From: Apostichopus japonicus
Taxonomy: Eukaryota; Echinodermata; Holothuroidea; Aspidochirotida; Stichopodidae
Length of the DNA: 64,000 nucleotides
Assembly (NCBI RefSeq): GCF_037975245.1
Contig: NC_092568.1
Location: 36,671,001 to 36,735,000 of the forward strand
Direction of reading: 5' to 3'
Shown here: positions 35,401-48,429 of the stretch, one piece after another
Layout: each line of letters starts with the position of its first letter
Position numbering within the stretch: the first letter of the stretch is position 1
Program-made: the position numbers and the translations under genes
Notes under the pieces: model-generated
Told to the model about the DNA's origin: nothing
Database searches by the model: none
The model's input: the letters and a program-made list of their open reading frames with translations, nothing else

Positions 35401-36371
35401 AGGAAAATAATTTGGTTTTGCTCGAAAATTTGTCATGGATCTTTTTAGGGTACCTTTGAAATTGCAACCCTTATGTTTAATGCTGCATTTTGCTTTTGAT
35501 TTTTTAGTAACTCTTACCCATTAGTTATTTACCAAACTTACTTTAACAGTCTCAAAATATGATTATAAATTGACAATAGTAATGGTTATATGTAAGGAAA
35601 CTCTACATTGCATTGAGCTAGTGAATGGTTTGGTGTTGTCATGGAAGGGATTCTCTTTCTGTTAAATCCTAGAAAAAAAGGCAGGGGTCATCCATGACTC
35701 AAACTCTATAAAATATTTGGACTAATAAAATAAGTTTAGCTTTAGTTCAGTTTAGTATCTCTCAAGTGGTAAGAAGACTGAGTGAGGTGAAGGCAACCCA
35801 TTCATCATAATTGTAGTGTGGCTGTGGTGAAGGAAGTTGTTTTGAATCCATTGAAAAAAAGAACAACCCAAAACTTCATTTTCCAATTTATGAACCAGAC
35901 ATACCAAATCCACAGAAGTCTCCAATAAACAATCTTGCAAAGTAGCAAGTTTTAATAAGGCATAACTCCTGGTGAGGTCTTGGATCAGCAACTAAGCGGT
36001 TGTGAGGGTAAGGGGAGGGCACTTTAACCGCTACACCATATGCCTCCATCTAGGGGTGGGAGAAGGCTATCATGATGGGTTAATCAGCAGAAGTTGCAAA
36101 ACATACCCATCTGTTATGTTTCTGTGTGTCAAACAATGCCTGTACAATACCGTGTCGGAAAAAGAATAAATAATCAAGAAAAATGACAAGAATTAGAGAA
36201 CTTTACTATGATTTTTACTTCTACCCCACAGATCTAAACAGAAGGACTTGTAGCCAAGAGGAAATACAGAGGAAGAGACAAGAAGCTCTTGCCAGGAAGA
36301 AAGAAAAGGAAAATATCTTTGGTAATCATGGGATGAGTTTAAGAAACAGGACTTTCAGCAAAAAATACTGA
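29454..36371 (+). CDS. ETAA1: ETAA1-like RPA-binding ATR activator
   Basis: Six coding exons (29454-29532, 29876-29998, 30647-30729, 31324-31424, 32405-35307, 36232-36371) give 1142 aa (human ETAA1 926). The protein is almost wholly disordered apart from short motifs, all in the order seen in human ETAA1. DNEVDIVWRHSPPP (46-58) matches the NDIFWDQNSP core of the ATR-activating domain. SSKDIADMIECI (about 80-90) matches its ISHIVNRI helix. TPPLLGLWM (103-111) matches the SMLDMW motif. The acidic MEELWEDDSWF (about 225-235) resembles the RPA70N-binding motif. LLDEELLAAMEKEEMQWEE lies mid-protein. CSQEEIQRKRQEALARKK (1103-1120) is the RPA32C-binding helix, nearly identical to human. In vertebrates ETAA1 is recruited by RPA to stalled forks and activates ATR-ATRIP independently of TopBP1. 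The 2.9-kb exon encodes nine SQF tripeptides and a 21-residue tandem duplication. Start: the ATG gives MGKRQRSEAND and lies 34 bp after the inferred acceptor. A donor-like GGTAATC in the last exon might give another C-terminus. Confidence 0.88.
35148..35264 (+). repeat. 63-bp in-frame tandem duplication in ETAA1-like exon
   Basis: Units 35148-35210 and 35211-35264 (second cut short) are identical, encoding TGNSQWNKPSASITKVKE twice. Identity at silent positions means it is recent. Confidence 0.95.
35740..36060 (-). mobile_element. tRNA-derived SINE, decayed
   Basis: On the minus strand near 36055 an A-box-like GGTGTAGCGGTTAAAGTGCC follows GGAGGCATA. A weak B-box-like GCTGATCCAAGACC follows about 45 bases later, and then a body of about 200 bases. 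It lies in the last intron of the ETAA1-like gene. The cloverleaf is not intact. Confidence 0.45.
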
Positions 36372-36749
36372 CATTTTACATAGATCTCTTTTTGCCAGTG
36401 TGGATGATTTAATGTCTGTGGATTCATATGTTCATATAATGGATGACAGCTTTCTTACTACAGAAATTTCTCTTGGACGAGTCTCGGTAGTTTTATCGTC
36501 TACCCTTACCTCGGTAATTATGCGCACAGTGATTTGAAAGAGTATTTCATTATTTGATTTGAATGAGATTGTCAGGAGAGAGAAAGCTGTAGAAAATAGT
36601 TTGAACTAAAGGTATAAAAGCAGGAAAAAGGTGGTGGCTTTTCAATTTATACTTAAAACCCGTCAAACCCTATACACGTCAAAAATGACCCGATTGTGTA
36701 AGTAACTTAAGTTATTTTACGTTGTTGAGCATCTCCTGGTAGCCACCCA

Positions 36750-36960
36750 GTAGTTTGTAAAATCACTTATTATCGTGATTAATATTCCGCATAACTTTTT
36801 TTCTAATAGGGTTGTGAATGAGTGGAGAAAGTTGTACTTGCAAGTAGTGTGAATGGGTTTCAGAATGCTTTGGACAAGCACTTTAAGCAGTGTAATCACC
36901 TAATCGGGTCTGTGTTTTTTTTCCCATAGGATCCTTGATAGGGACTTGAGTGTCCCTCCT
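36750..36960 (+). mobile_element. LINE 3' tail fragment
   Basis: The plus strand reads as a broken C-terminal tail of a LINE polyprotein (NRVVNEWRKLYLQVV, GFQNALDKHF). It ends in a run of T and short ACTAAACTAA repeats. It is related to the fragment at 40690-40890. It is 3' of the ETAA1-like gene. Confidence 0.6.
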
Positions 36961-37586
36961 GATCCTTTTTTTTCTACTAAACTAAACTAATTATAAGACA
37001 ACAAACATCCATCAGAACTTTATATGCAAATTTAGTCTAAACCTTTGTACTAGAGATATGTCATAAAAAAGCATGGCATAATTTAGTGTTCATATTTGCA
37101 GGCACTGAGCCTTGTTGCTCATAAAGCACTCTGGTTCATGTGTACACAAAGTGCTATTTATACCTATTTGTACTTGTCTAGAAATCTGCCTATTTTGCAA
37201 AGAGAAATGCTATGCAATATCAGATTAATTGTTCTCTGCCATAGACAGTATTGTTGTGTGTTTACAAAAGTATTTGACTTATTTGAGGCTTCTAAGCATG
37301 CTTTGCGACACTAAACTCAGAGAGGTCAACATGATATTTTGTGTGCTCAATATCTTCTTAGTATGTTGGATGGATATTACAATGCAAATGCAACCACTGT
37401 TTCAATTTCTGGTGTTGGTTGTCACTGATTCAATTTCTGTTGTTGAATTCCACTGATTCAAGTTCTGGTGTCCATGTGTCTGATTCAGTTTCTGGTGTCC
37501 ATGTCACTGATTTGGTTTCTTTGCAGATTTCTTGTTTCTTGGAAGAAATTACTCCAGCTTGCTTGCTGTCATAATATGTATGCTTT
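36961..37586. other. Intergenic, nothing recognised
   Basis: Only short open frames. Four near repeats of TTCTGGTGTTG/TGATTCAATTTCTG occur near 37408-37525. Confidence 0.5.
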
Positions 37587-38291
37587 CTGGTCACTTCGCC
37601 CAACAACCATTTCGCCCAACCAGCCTGGTCATTTCGCCCAACCAGCATGGTCATTTCGCCCAACCTTGTTGGTCATTTTGCCCAACCATTTTTTTTACTC
37701 ATATTCAGTCAGAATAATATTACTTTTTTCTATTTCACTAGTTTAATTTGATTTATTTTGGGTTATATTACTTGGAGGTAGGTAAATAAAGTGAGGTCGG
37801 CCTGATTTCGATCGGAGTCTGAGCAGTTATTTCGGGTATAATGGGAGGATTACACTACTTTAGGCTCGGTTACGCATACAATGGAAGTTATTTTATTACA
37901 CAAACAAAGTGGAATCGGTGTGGAATAATATCACCTTTTCTATTTCACTAGTTCAATTTGATTTATTTTGGATTATAGTATTACACTACTTTAGGCGGTT
38001 ACCCATACAATGGAAGTTTAGTATGATACAAACAATGGGGAATCGGTGTGGAACGTTTCCTTACTAAAGTTATACAAGATTCCTTAATATTCGGTTCGTA
38101 TCCTGTAACGTTAACAATTCCCGAACGTTTCCTTATTGCAGTATAATATTTAATCAATGATGGTCGAAATAACCCGCAAGTTGAGCGAAATGACCAGGCT
38201 GGTTGGGCGAAATGACCAGGCTGGGTGGGCGAAATGGTAAGGTTGGGCGAAATGGCAGTTGGGCGAAATGGTTGTTGGGCGAAGTGACCAG
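37587..38291. mobile_element. Foldback element with TTCGCCCAAC minisatellite ends
   Basis: A 705-bp element. Ends CTGGTCACTTCGCCCAACAA and its complement match for over 30 bases. The left arm has five units of (CAT)TTCGCCCAAC with 6-12-base spacers such as CAGCCTGGT; the right arm has about seven in inverse orientation. The unique middle contains a ~200-bp internal duplication (two copies of TTTCTATTTCACTAGTT and of TACACTACTTTAGGC). No transposase. No target duplication could be assigned. Confidence 0.85.
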
Positions 38292-40689
38292 CTTCCATAT
38301 GTGTACCCTCATTTAGGACATGTTCAAGTAACATTGTGTCAAATTTGAACTGTTAATTCCTACCACATTTTTTAAGTTTTAGGGACGCAATATGTTATGT
38401 GATATAGATATATAATGCTTAAAGTATGAATTATGTGGAGAAATTTCTTCTTGAAAAAGTTTGCTCTTTTCTGCAGTGAAAATTGTTTCTTGCTCATTAA
38501 GCCAAAGAGTATTGTCATATCAATGTTCTTGGTATCCTGGAATTACTGGTCATGAAATGAAAATTGCTTCCATAGCCTGCTAAAGGTATCAACTTTTCTA
38601 AACGCCTACTACATGTGATCAGGTAACCTGTACAGCAAATTTCTGTAGTCTGTGGCAACTACAAAATCGATGGCTTTGACAGATACCAAAAGGCAACCAT
38701 GTTACCTCCAGACTTCACAACTAGCTCTGTGCCAAAAGGAAAATAAAATTGTAAAAGGTAAAGTTGCAAGTGAGAGAAAAAAACTATGAGATGTTTACAT
38801 CATAAGCAAGCTCATGATTAGTTCATTGAAGAGTCTTGACAAATGTCATGGAAAACATTTAAAATGTATATAAATTTATTTAATATTGTTGGAAACCACA
38901 GAAATCACTGTATTTATGTTAGTTTAAAAGGTATCTGTTTGTATCTTCCTTAGCCTGAAGGAATGGGAAGAAAACTTTAAGCAGACCTTAGCGTTTCAAT
39001 ACTAACGACACGTACAATCGTTACTGCAATTACCTTTGAAATCTTCTCGTTTCTTATTCAGAAAATAGTATGAAGCGTTTCATGATTTCATGGTAATTAA
39101 TAGATTATTTTAAATGGATATAGACTTTCACCCACTGGTTGTGGGCATATTTTGCGTAGTTCTAGGTCTCTGAAAGTGTGAAAGCCTAGCATAATGTGTT
39201 AAAATATCCTTAGGAAATTAAAATTTCTTTAGTAGGGTATTGATAATCCATTGTTACAACAAATTGTCAGAAATATTAACATTCTTTGTACTAAAGGTTT
39301 GCATTCATTTAAATTTAATATTAATATTACATAATACATCTGACAAGCAGTTGTTGTAAGCTATATATTAAGATCGCCTTTAAGGTCAAGTATGTAATGT
39401 CATTATTATACCACATCATGGAAATAGTTAACCATTTAAATTTGCTCTGCAATTTTTTTACCAGAATATTCAACTCATTTGCAAAAGTGACAGCAAAATT
39501 GGTTTGTGCGCTTATTCCGGTCCATGCTTGTATTGACTTCCAATTGTGTACCAATTGAAAAAGAAGACCTTTCTTGCATTTGTTAGATCAGCAGTTTGCA
39601 AACTTTTTGACCCACAATCCTCCAAGAGGTCTAAGCCAGGACCCACCCCATCCCCACCCCTCAGAAGTGATGTATTAATATATGAGAGCTAGCTTGGATT
39701 AAGGACTTGGTATCAAAAAAATATAAAAATTAATTATTTTTTGGAGAAAAAAAATCTCCATCGGCAAGCGTCAAAGACTGTAGATAAATTTGTTGACGTC
39801 TGGGCATAAATCCACCAACTCACTGATGGCACTGAAAATGTTTTGCAACCCACTTTTGGGTCACGTTTCATAGTTCGTGGATATTTTGTGTTTACTAGAT
39901 ACATTATGCACTGTATGTACAAAGGCCTAACGTTACCATTTGTTTGTTTTATTCAGTCTAAATTTCCTAAACATTTGAACAAAAATGTTTTCCCTGCAAT
40001 TTTTATTAGAGGTAATGATTAATTGAATAATTTTTTTTTATCCTCTGTTTGTTTTACAAATATTTTGTCCTAGTCCCTAGATCATTTGCTTGCATTATTT
40101 ACAATGTTTTATGAAAGAGAACAATGAAGATATTTATAACTGCAAAAGTTGCATCGATTTCTATATATTGTTTGACTTCTATAATGCTGTTTTATCGGAC
40201 TGAAAGAGATATTCCAGTGACAGACAATGTCACTTATATTGAAAAGAAATGTGGAAAAGCAAAATATTGAAATCCCCATCTCAATATCTTGTACCTAACA
40301 CAAAAAAAAAAGGTTTAGTTAAGTTTAGTAGAAAAAAGTATCAGGAGGGACAATCAAGTCCCCATCAAAGATCCTATGAGAGAAAAAAAAATGCAGTCCA
40401 GATTACAATGAAGACTCGCCCCAAACCACGTGCTGCGCTCTGAAAAAGTTAACTTTCTGTTGCTTGCAAGTGAAGTTTTGTTCGTGTCGCTACAAAATGC
40501 AGACAGTAATGAAATGTGATACCTTGTTATCTTTTTGGACCTGAGACGTCCATCGTTGTATCGTTTGAACACTGTGCTGTGGGTATTGACCGCAGCTGTA
40601 TGTACTGACTGTACACTACTGTCTAATTACCGAATGTAGCAAGCTGTGTGCATATTTTCTGAGATCGATGGTGGTGTCTAACACTTCTG
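38292..40689. other. Intergenic with a hAT-like remnant
   Basis: At about 39585-39880 the left edge CAGTTTGCAAACTTTTTGAC and the facing GGGTCACGTTTCATAG resemble hAT ends, without a clear duplication. Otherwise no gene. Confidence 0.45.
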
Positions 40690-40890
40690 TTACAACCTCA
40701 TTCGAAACTAGGTCAGATTACCGGCATTAGACGTTTCTTTTTGCACGAGTCTTCACACCCTTTAAAGTGCTCGTGCTAAGCACTCTTAAACTGATTCACA
40801 CTACTTGCAAGTACAACTTTCTCAGGCAAACTGTTCCATTCATTCGCAACCCTATTTGAAAAAAAGTTATGCCGAATATTAATCCTACTT
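40690..40890 (-). mobile_element. LINE 3' tail fragment
   Basis: The minus strand reads FFSNRVANEWNSLPEKVVLA and then SSVNQFKSA, a stop and HEHF. This is the typical C-terminal end of a Jockey/CR1-type retrotransposon polyprotein. Only the tail is present. Confidence 0.75.
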
Positions 40891-43465
40891 TGTAACTTCT
40901 GGAGTTGTAACTTCTGGAGATGTGTTTGATAACTTGATTGAATGGAATCTATGCTAGTTTGCTAAACTCGATTTTCCCCTGAAATTGATCACACATGTCA
41001 TAAAGGCCAAATGCTCTTCAAAACAAAACAATTTCTAAAAGCATGAAGTCTAATGATAATTCATGTTCTTTTACTCTGAAAGTTTTCACAATACATCTAT
41101 TAAGTGATCATTCTTTGCACAAAGTAAGATTTGTGATAAAGTTAAAAAATTTCAAAAATAGGATATTGTGATGATAACGTTTGGCTAGCTTTTAGGAGAT
41201 GCTGAATTTTTACAGAGTGCAAAACAATAAAATAGTAAATATACGATTATACACAGAAAGACAGTTTTACAGATGACTACTTAAAAATTTTATTCCGTGC
41301 AAAGTATAGAGGTATTTCCATGCTAATGATCATGTGTCTTAAAAGTTTCAACAATACATTCCAGTTTGTAAAATGAGGCAATTTCTGAGTACCATTTTAC
41401 ATTTTGCCGATTGGTTGGCTGGTTATAACAACCAAGACAAACCCCATAAAAAAGAAATCCAACTTACAAAACTTCAGAAATTGTTCCATATTTGGATAAA
41501 ATAATAGTTCACATCTTTAAAAATATTACAAACATGAAAGATAATTTGTTGGACTAGCTAGAACTTTGGCTAAATTGCAACACAGACGACACATTTGAAT
41601 TCAAATCTTAAAAAAACGTCTTCCCGAAACTATTAGAACAGGCACCTTATTTTTAATTTTTTTTGTTGACAATATATCATCCAAATTATCCACTGACACT
41701 ACAAAAGATCATTTCATTAGCTATATATACAAAATAAAACACAAGTTTGTGAAAAGCAACGAAGGTCGACACAAAAGCAGAATTTTCCAAAAGGTCAAAA
41801 TAAGCAGCTCCTGTGAGTCTCTGATGCTCCATACAAAAACTTGGGTTCCTCAGATGTCTTTGGGATGTGGGGGGAGGAGGGGATGGGGGTTGATATCCCA
41901 GTTGACACTGTATTCAGTCAAGATGAACTGCAAATTCGTTATCAGGAAGTGACTATTTTCCATGTAAATTAGCTACACTGGAATCTGGTTACTGTACAGA
42001 ACACAATAGAGCAATACTAGCTTTAACACAATGGGGTTCTCAGATGTTTTATTTGGGGAGGGGGGGGGAGGGGGGAAAGTATTGGCAACACATGCAGACA
42101 GGTTGGTGATGGGTTATGTTGCTACCATGCTGTACAACTACTGGCACAATGCCTGCAGCTTAATTTCTAAACTTGTGTGATTTAATTTATATGTGTTACA
42201 TTCTCACCCCTTGATTTCTTTCTTTGCTCTTAGATCCCCTGCTTAGGGGGGGGGGGTCTATCTGGCTAGCAACCAATTCATGAAGGCCTATTTTATCCCT
42301 TGCTGCACTGCATGTATAAGAACAGTGCATACTATAGCATAGTGGAAATTTTATGAAGTAAATAAAGACCAGACCGCTGCATAATATCTCAAAGGGTAAA
42401 ACAAAAAAAGAACAAAAGGTGACACTTAGTGTTACTATTGACCATCTTGAAAAATCATCTCAGAACATTTATCTTCTCTTGAGACATAAACTAATCTGAT
42501 CCTCAAGGTATAGCAATGATTTTGAAGGATAAAAAGCTTTAGCAAGCCCAATTTTTGGGGCAACATAGATGAAGCTTTCAGTTATTTTGATTGTATATAT
42601 TACATGAACACATAATTTCAGATATACATGTAAATCAACTACGTTTACAAGCCATTTATTTTTGGTGGAAAAATTGCATCTATGGAGCCGTTTTCATGAT
42701 ACATTTAAAAAAAAAAAATATGGCTAAGACTGCAAAATTAACATTGCAAAAGATCTGTGCATTTGTTTTCACAAACTTACAGATTGACCAAATGGAGAGT
42801 GATGAAATTTGCCCTCTTTCAGGAATTGTCTGGTAAATTAGGAGGATTCTCTCCTACTTTTCTCAATCATGGTCAAAAAGTATTGAATAAAGCAATTGGT
42901 ACCATCATGTACTAATTGTACAAGAATGTAACCAACATACAATAGTGATACTCTTAACTGCACTTTAGTGGCAGGGAAATTTGTTGAAAATCCAAAAAGA
43001 CTTGGGCAAGTCTAATATTGAGTACTGTACACACACACGCACACACACTTACATCATGGAAAGATCTGTACCACGTGTACTATCACACTAGCATCGACTG
43101 TACAAAAGAATTGCAGCGCTGAAAAACATTCTTCTTTATATCGAAGGGAGAAATCATATGGTTATATCGACGGAAAACACCAAAACAAAAAAGACCCCAA
43201 AAATGTCAGCACACTGCAGTTCTATGATTAATGTACATAATTTCATCCCACCTCAGACGGACGCTAAAAGCCCTACTAATACTGAATTTTAGTTCCAGTC
43301 TCAATGCTATGATGAGATGTTCATATTAAACATTCTGAGTCCTCAAACAGAAATAATAAAGCTATTTCACTATGACACTGGGCACATGCACAAACTGACC
43401 GGCCACCCTTAATAAAAAAGAAAGAAAAAAAAATGAGGTATTATAGAATATTTACTACTTAAAAA
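40891..43465. other. Intergenic and probable FBXO28 3' UTR
   Basis: AT-rich with G runs near 42061-42074 and 42246-42255 and a CA microsatellite near 43029-43048. The part next to 43466 is probably the FBXO28 3' UTR. No further gene seen. Confidence 0.45.
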
Positions 43466-46400
43466 TCATTTACTTTTGTCGTTTCTCTGCCGTCTCTTTT
43501 TCACTCCGGCGGCCAAAGGTTTGACATCGCCGCTGGGCTTCTCCCCATCTGAAGATACCTTTCGTTTCCTAGACGACCTCTGGCTGCCTCTTGTAGACAT
43601 CGATACTTTACTGTCGTTATCTTCGTCAGTCTCTGAATCTCGCTCTCCTCTGATATAACCGCTCTCGCTGAATTTCTGATCGAAGCCGACGCCGTCTTTG
43701 ACATCGTCACACACGCCTGTCGCATCTGATGATTTTTCTTCTCTGGTCTCATCCAAGTCCAAGCTCTTGTCGTCCTGCCCTTCCTCCAGATGTCCCTCAT
43801 CGATGGCATAAAACATCTGCGGTTGTCCCGATGGTCTGGGAGTAGTCTTGAGCTGCTGCTCCAGGAGGGCCATCTTACGTTCCTGCTCGGTTATCCTCTC
43901 ATTCTGTGAAGTTATCTTACTGGTCAATTCTACCACTATCTGTTGCTGTTGGGTAATCTTCTTGTCTTGTTCGTGCCTCACTTTCCTCAGCTCTGCCACT
44001 TGAGCTTTGAGGACTTTCATTTCTTTCACGAGATCGCTGAAGTTATAGTTTGCAGCCTTCAGTGTACTCTGCATTTTACCCAACTGTCTCCCGGAGGTCG
44101 AAGGCATAAGCGTCGCAGCCTTAGGTAGATCTTTTAAAGACACTGAGTGAAAAGGGAAAGATAATTGCACATGAGGTGTTCATTGAAACTTTAAAGCAAT
44201 CATTGGAGAGAGAGAAAGATGTCTTGTCGCTCGTCAGAGCAACAATGAACTTTACGGGAGTCTCAAAATTATTACTGAAACTGGGAGGTGTAAAGTTTGG
44301 ATTTGGGGAAGCATTATCAAACAACAGCTGTTTCACTGGGTCAGCAACTTGACAAACCACACTTAGACACCATCCGATGGTTCTAACATTTTTCAACAAA
44401 TGAAATTCCAGACGTTTTGAAGACCCATACATGTGTTATGGTTTAACATGGAGCCTACATACTATGAGGAACAATATTAGACTACCATTTGTAGGTCAAA
44501 CTATTGTAACTCTTGCAAAATATTTACTAAACACCTATCATTAATTTGTGGTGAGGGAGACGTTCAAACAGAAATGAATCCCAATCGTGGCTTGCCTTAG
44601 CCTTTACTTTTCACCACAGTTTGGTTTATGCTTCCCAAACACATTGGAAACATAATTGTTATCGCAAATACAGAAGAGCTTACATATATTTATCTTTTAA
44701 ATGGACCACTCCAGGATAGTGTAAACCATACAACTAATGCAAATCGTAAGCTTTCAAATATGGAAGCTTTCAAATATGTTTGGGTATTACTTTACCACTT
44801 GAAATGAAAGTTGAGCCATCAAGGTAATAAGCAACATTGCTATGGGACTTTATTAATAAACAGCATCATACACTTTATCACAAGCAACTAAAACAGGGGA
44901 TTTAACTTTGAATTTGATGGGGGATGGGGGAGAATCCCCATCCACAGAGAGGGGGGGGGGCATTTGAAATATATAAAGTGAAACCGTCAGCACCAAATTT
45001 GAAGAACGCCACCTGTTTCAGGGAACTACATGTCATAGAATAAGACAAAATGATCGTTTTTCAAATTGGCGGTGCCACCTGTTTCACTTGAAATATTTTG
45101 GACTTGTTTTGGTAAAATCCAATTTAATAGGGTACATATTAGTTTGAAATAGGCATTTATCACATATAAATGTCTGGTTTTTATCATGAAAAATCCAAAT
45201 CTCATTTAAAGAAAAGGGGGCACTTCTATGGTTTCAAGAAAACATAGATCTGCCTTCTCACAGTACTCACAGGCAGCTCCGATAGTGTTGACGTTAACGG
45301 TTTGACCCTCTCCGAGTTTCCTCTTCAGACCTGGGGCAATTTTCTCATCGAAATGTTCCATAGCCATGGATGATATGTCCCTGAGTTCCTGGAGTAGGTC
45401 GTGTGTTCGAGGTGCCTCCTTAGATTCCATCACTAAGGTAAGAACATGCATAGCTTCATCTATAACCTGAAAAAAGACACAAATAATAAAGATTATGGTT
45501 ATTATTACAAATCATACAATGACCGATGAGGAATGAATAACGTGAGAGTGGACTTGGGGAATGTGATTTACAGTGACATTTTCATGAGGGAAGACATCCT
45601 TTGGGGGGGGGGGGGTGGGGGTGGGGGGGAGAAAACAAAATTGAACATTGCTCTTAGAAATGCTATGAAGTTCTTTTTCTTGCAACTTTCTGGTAATTAG
45701 CATAACCAATTGATAAGAATACTAAGTTTTGCCTGGAACCTTTAGGAACTATAGGACAATGATTCACACAATGTTAAAGTCTCTAAGGTCTTGTCATCAT
45801 GATACTTGCCTTGCAACAGACTAACTGTTAGTATTCAACAAATGCATGAAACATTGGACTTTGCTTACCTTCCATTTTCTTCCCTTCCCTTCCCTCAATC
45901 CCTCCCCCGCCCCAATCCCAAATATAAGATTTAAATTCTCTAGCTTGCCTGGCTATAACAGTTGACATTTGAGTCGAACCTTGTCAAAAGTTCATAGCTT
46001 AGAAATGACACAGACTTTGCAAAACAGCTCACAGCTTATAAACAAAGGTTTGGCTGCTATTTAGTTTATAATATTTACAGCTTTCTTGATGAGAGCAGGA
46101 ATGGGTGGACTATCCCATATCATGTCGATAGATGTGGATTAATACCAGGTGATTTAGGCTGATATGAACTATTATTGTTTACTAGTTCTTGTTTGTATCA
46201 ACAAAGCAATTTGACTTGCTTAGGTTTCCTGCTTTTCTGTAGTTGTAATTGTCACACATATAAAATCCCAGCTGGAAATAGAATTATTGTACCTGATAAA
46301 TATAGTCAATGCTTATATTTTAACAAATTGCAAATAGCTTACAAAAAAAGACTGGACACCTATGTTTAACTGTATTCTTACCTTTCCTGGTATGAAGCAG

Positions 46401-47667
46401 CAAACTTTAAGATCAATATACTTTGAATATGTCATCGCTAATAGTGATAACCGTGTTTCCACTGCCGAGAGGATATCACAATGACGGGCTAGAGGATGCT
46501 GTCTTCTTTCAGACTCCCTCCTTGGTAGTTGGGCTTTCAATTTCTTCAGGCAATCTCCATGGTAACGTTCTAATTTCTGAAGTCCCTGATTAAGAAGTCT
46601 TTGGCAGATCCTATTAAACCTATGGCAAACCTATGAAGAGGGAATTTATATAATATCAAAAGGTTAAATATTATGCAAAATTATGCAAAGTTGCAATTTA
46701 AAAAAAACAAATTAAAATTAGTTTGCTAAGTGCAAGAGAAAATGTTTCGATGTACAATCAAACTGAAGTTATACCTATCTCTGGTATGAATACATTCTTA
46801 GAACAAAAGGGATGAACATCTTTTAACTTTAATCAGCTTAAAGTCCTGCAACCTCACCTACATGTCAAATCTGAGTCCATGATGGTTAGACTTAGAGGAT
46901 ATCCAGGTGTTGGCATAGACTTGACTTCAGGGAACACATCTTCAAATTTAGGGCCTAATGTGGCAATGTTTTGTAAATTGTATGCTTGTTTTGCATGCAA
47001 GCTCAAAGAAACACATACCCCCTCCCACCAACTTGTCTGTACTTCATGGGTTCACTCATGAATAAACTAATTTTAGACTGTGATTAAAGCAGAGTCTGCA
47101 ACTCATTAGTCATTACACCGTTAGCTTTGTGAATGCACTTTGGAAAGAGTGAAATTTTATTTTCGGCCAACTTGGAAAACTGGAACCAATCTAACAAACA
47201 AACTAAAGATGCCAGTACCTCACACTGTGTAGACCTAGCCTTCTCTGATTAAATATGTTGAATAATGATAAGGTAAATGGATAATGCAGACGACATTGAT
47301 TAGGACGTGGACCTACATTGGGTAGGCATTAGCCTAACTTGTAATCTTCCCTTACCACACGTAGTTGACTTATTTCGTCGTACGATAACAATGCCATAAC
47401 CATTGTTAGAATATCATCTGGCATCATCAACAAAGTTCTGTTGATCTGTCTGAACACCGATTTCGTTGTTTCTCCTCCATTTTTAGAGTTCTGTTTGCTT
47501 GAAGCTTGTCCCACATTCATCACTGGGACCAAGTTGGAGCTTCTTGACATAGCGTTATCTGTTCTACTGTCGACACCTGGTACGTTTAGGTCAGCTAGCC
47601 GAGATGCTGCGCGGCGAAGAGAAAGCTTGAATTCTAATGAGGGAAAATAATCATCTTTGTATTCCAT
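43466..47667 (-). CDS. FBXO28: F-box only protein 28
   Basis: Four exons on the minus strand (47667-47356, 46630-46382, 45466-45271, 44142-43466) join to 477 aa (human FBXO28 368). The F-box spans about residues 78-120 (LLMMPDDILTMVMALLSYDE, then ISQLRVVCHRFNRICQRLLN). It is followed by the FBXO28 hallmark KAQLPRRESERR (136-147), then SAVETRLSLL, CCFIPGK and LQELRDISSMAME. A coiled coil covers about 287-350 (VKEMKVLKAQVAELRKV, ERKMALLEQQL). The tail is acidic, then basic and Ser-rich (SSRKRKVSSD, KKRRQRND), a likely nuclear signal. The F-box would dock on SKP1 in an SCF ubiquitin ligase; human FBXO28 is nuclear and linked to MYC ubiquitination and topoisomerase II. The acidic insert at about 375-440 makes it longer than human. 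Start: the only in-frame ATG found upstream of the F-box in this exon that gives an open frame; a further 5' exon is possible. Confidence 0.94.
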
Positions 47668-48429
47668 GAAATTTTACCATGAATCAGACCTCATTTACAG
47701 AGTTCCGCTTTGACGAAGGCTAAAATGTCACAGGTATAGATTTAACCTTATTTTACATGCCGGGCTATATGCTGCAGCTCAATGAATAACACTCACACAT
47801 TGGAAATACGTACATGCATGTCATGTATGAACACTACGACATAAAGAACGGGCTGGCGAAGGTTTAGCGTCTTTAAAAATATCTGTGCTACCAATGCAAA
47901 ATATGCATGGAGCGCCAAATGATCGAAAAGTGTTGACGCTAGCTGAAAAAGAAGCAAGTTTCAGAAGTTCGTGTCTCGGATGTAGAGGACACTCGCGCCC
48001 AGCACAAAATCGAAACCCCATTTCATCGCTTCCTGTATGATACATATTACCGGTCCAATTTAGTGATGGGACCTTGTATGGGTGGTAGAACTTAGATGTA
48101 TATTATGTGCAGTGAACCTTCTAGCGAACAGGGTGCCAAGGTGTTGGCACAATAAGGTGCGTTTGGGATCGCCCCTCCCCGACCATCTAGATAGCTATTG
48201 ATAATTATGCCTGAATCACTGACCAGCTTCCATTGTCAGGGGGCAATCAGTGCAAAAGGTTATTTTCCGAAACGTGATACAACATCAAAGTCATGTTATA
48301 CAGGGCTACCCGACATGAACTTAGCAGGGGAGGGGGGGGGGTGATGCAATAAAGTAATTATAAATTCAAAGGTATTCCAATTCTACGTTGGCTTAATAGG
48401 AACATTGAGAAAAAAAGGTCATCAAATCT
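47668..48429. other. 5' flank of FBXO28, nothing else recognised
   Basis: Probable promoter side of FBXO28. No motif assigned. A G run occurs at about 48333-48342. Confidence 0.4.

Noticed and set aside
37430-38334. Open frames with repeated HFAQP/FRPT residues
   Set aside because: Translations of the TTCGCCCAAC minisatellite arms.
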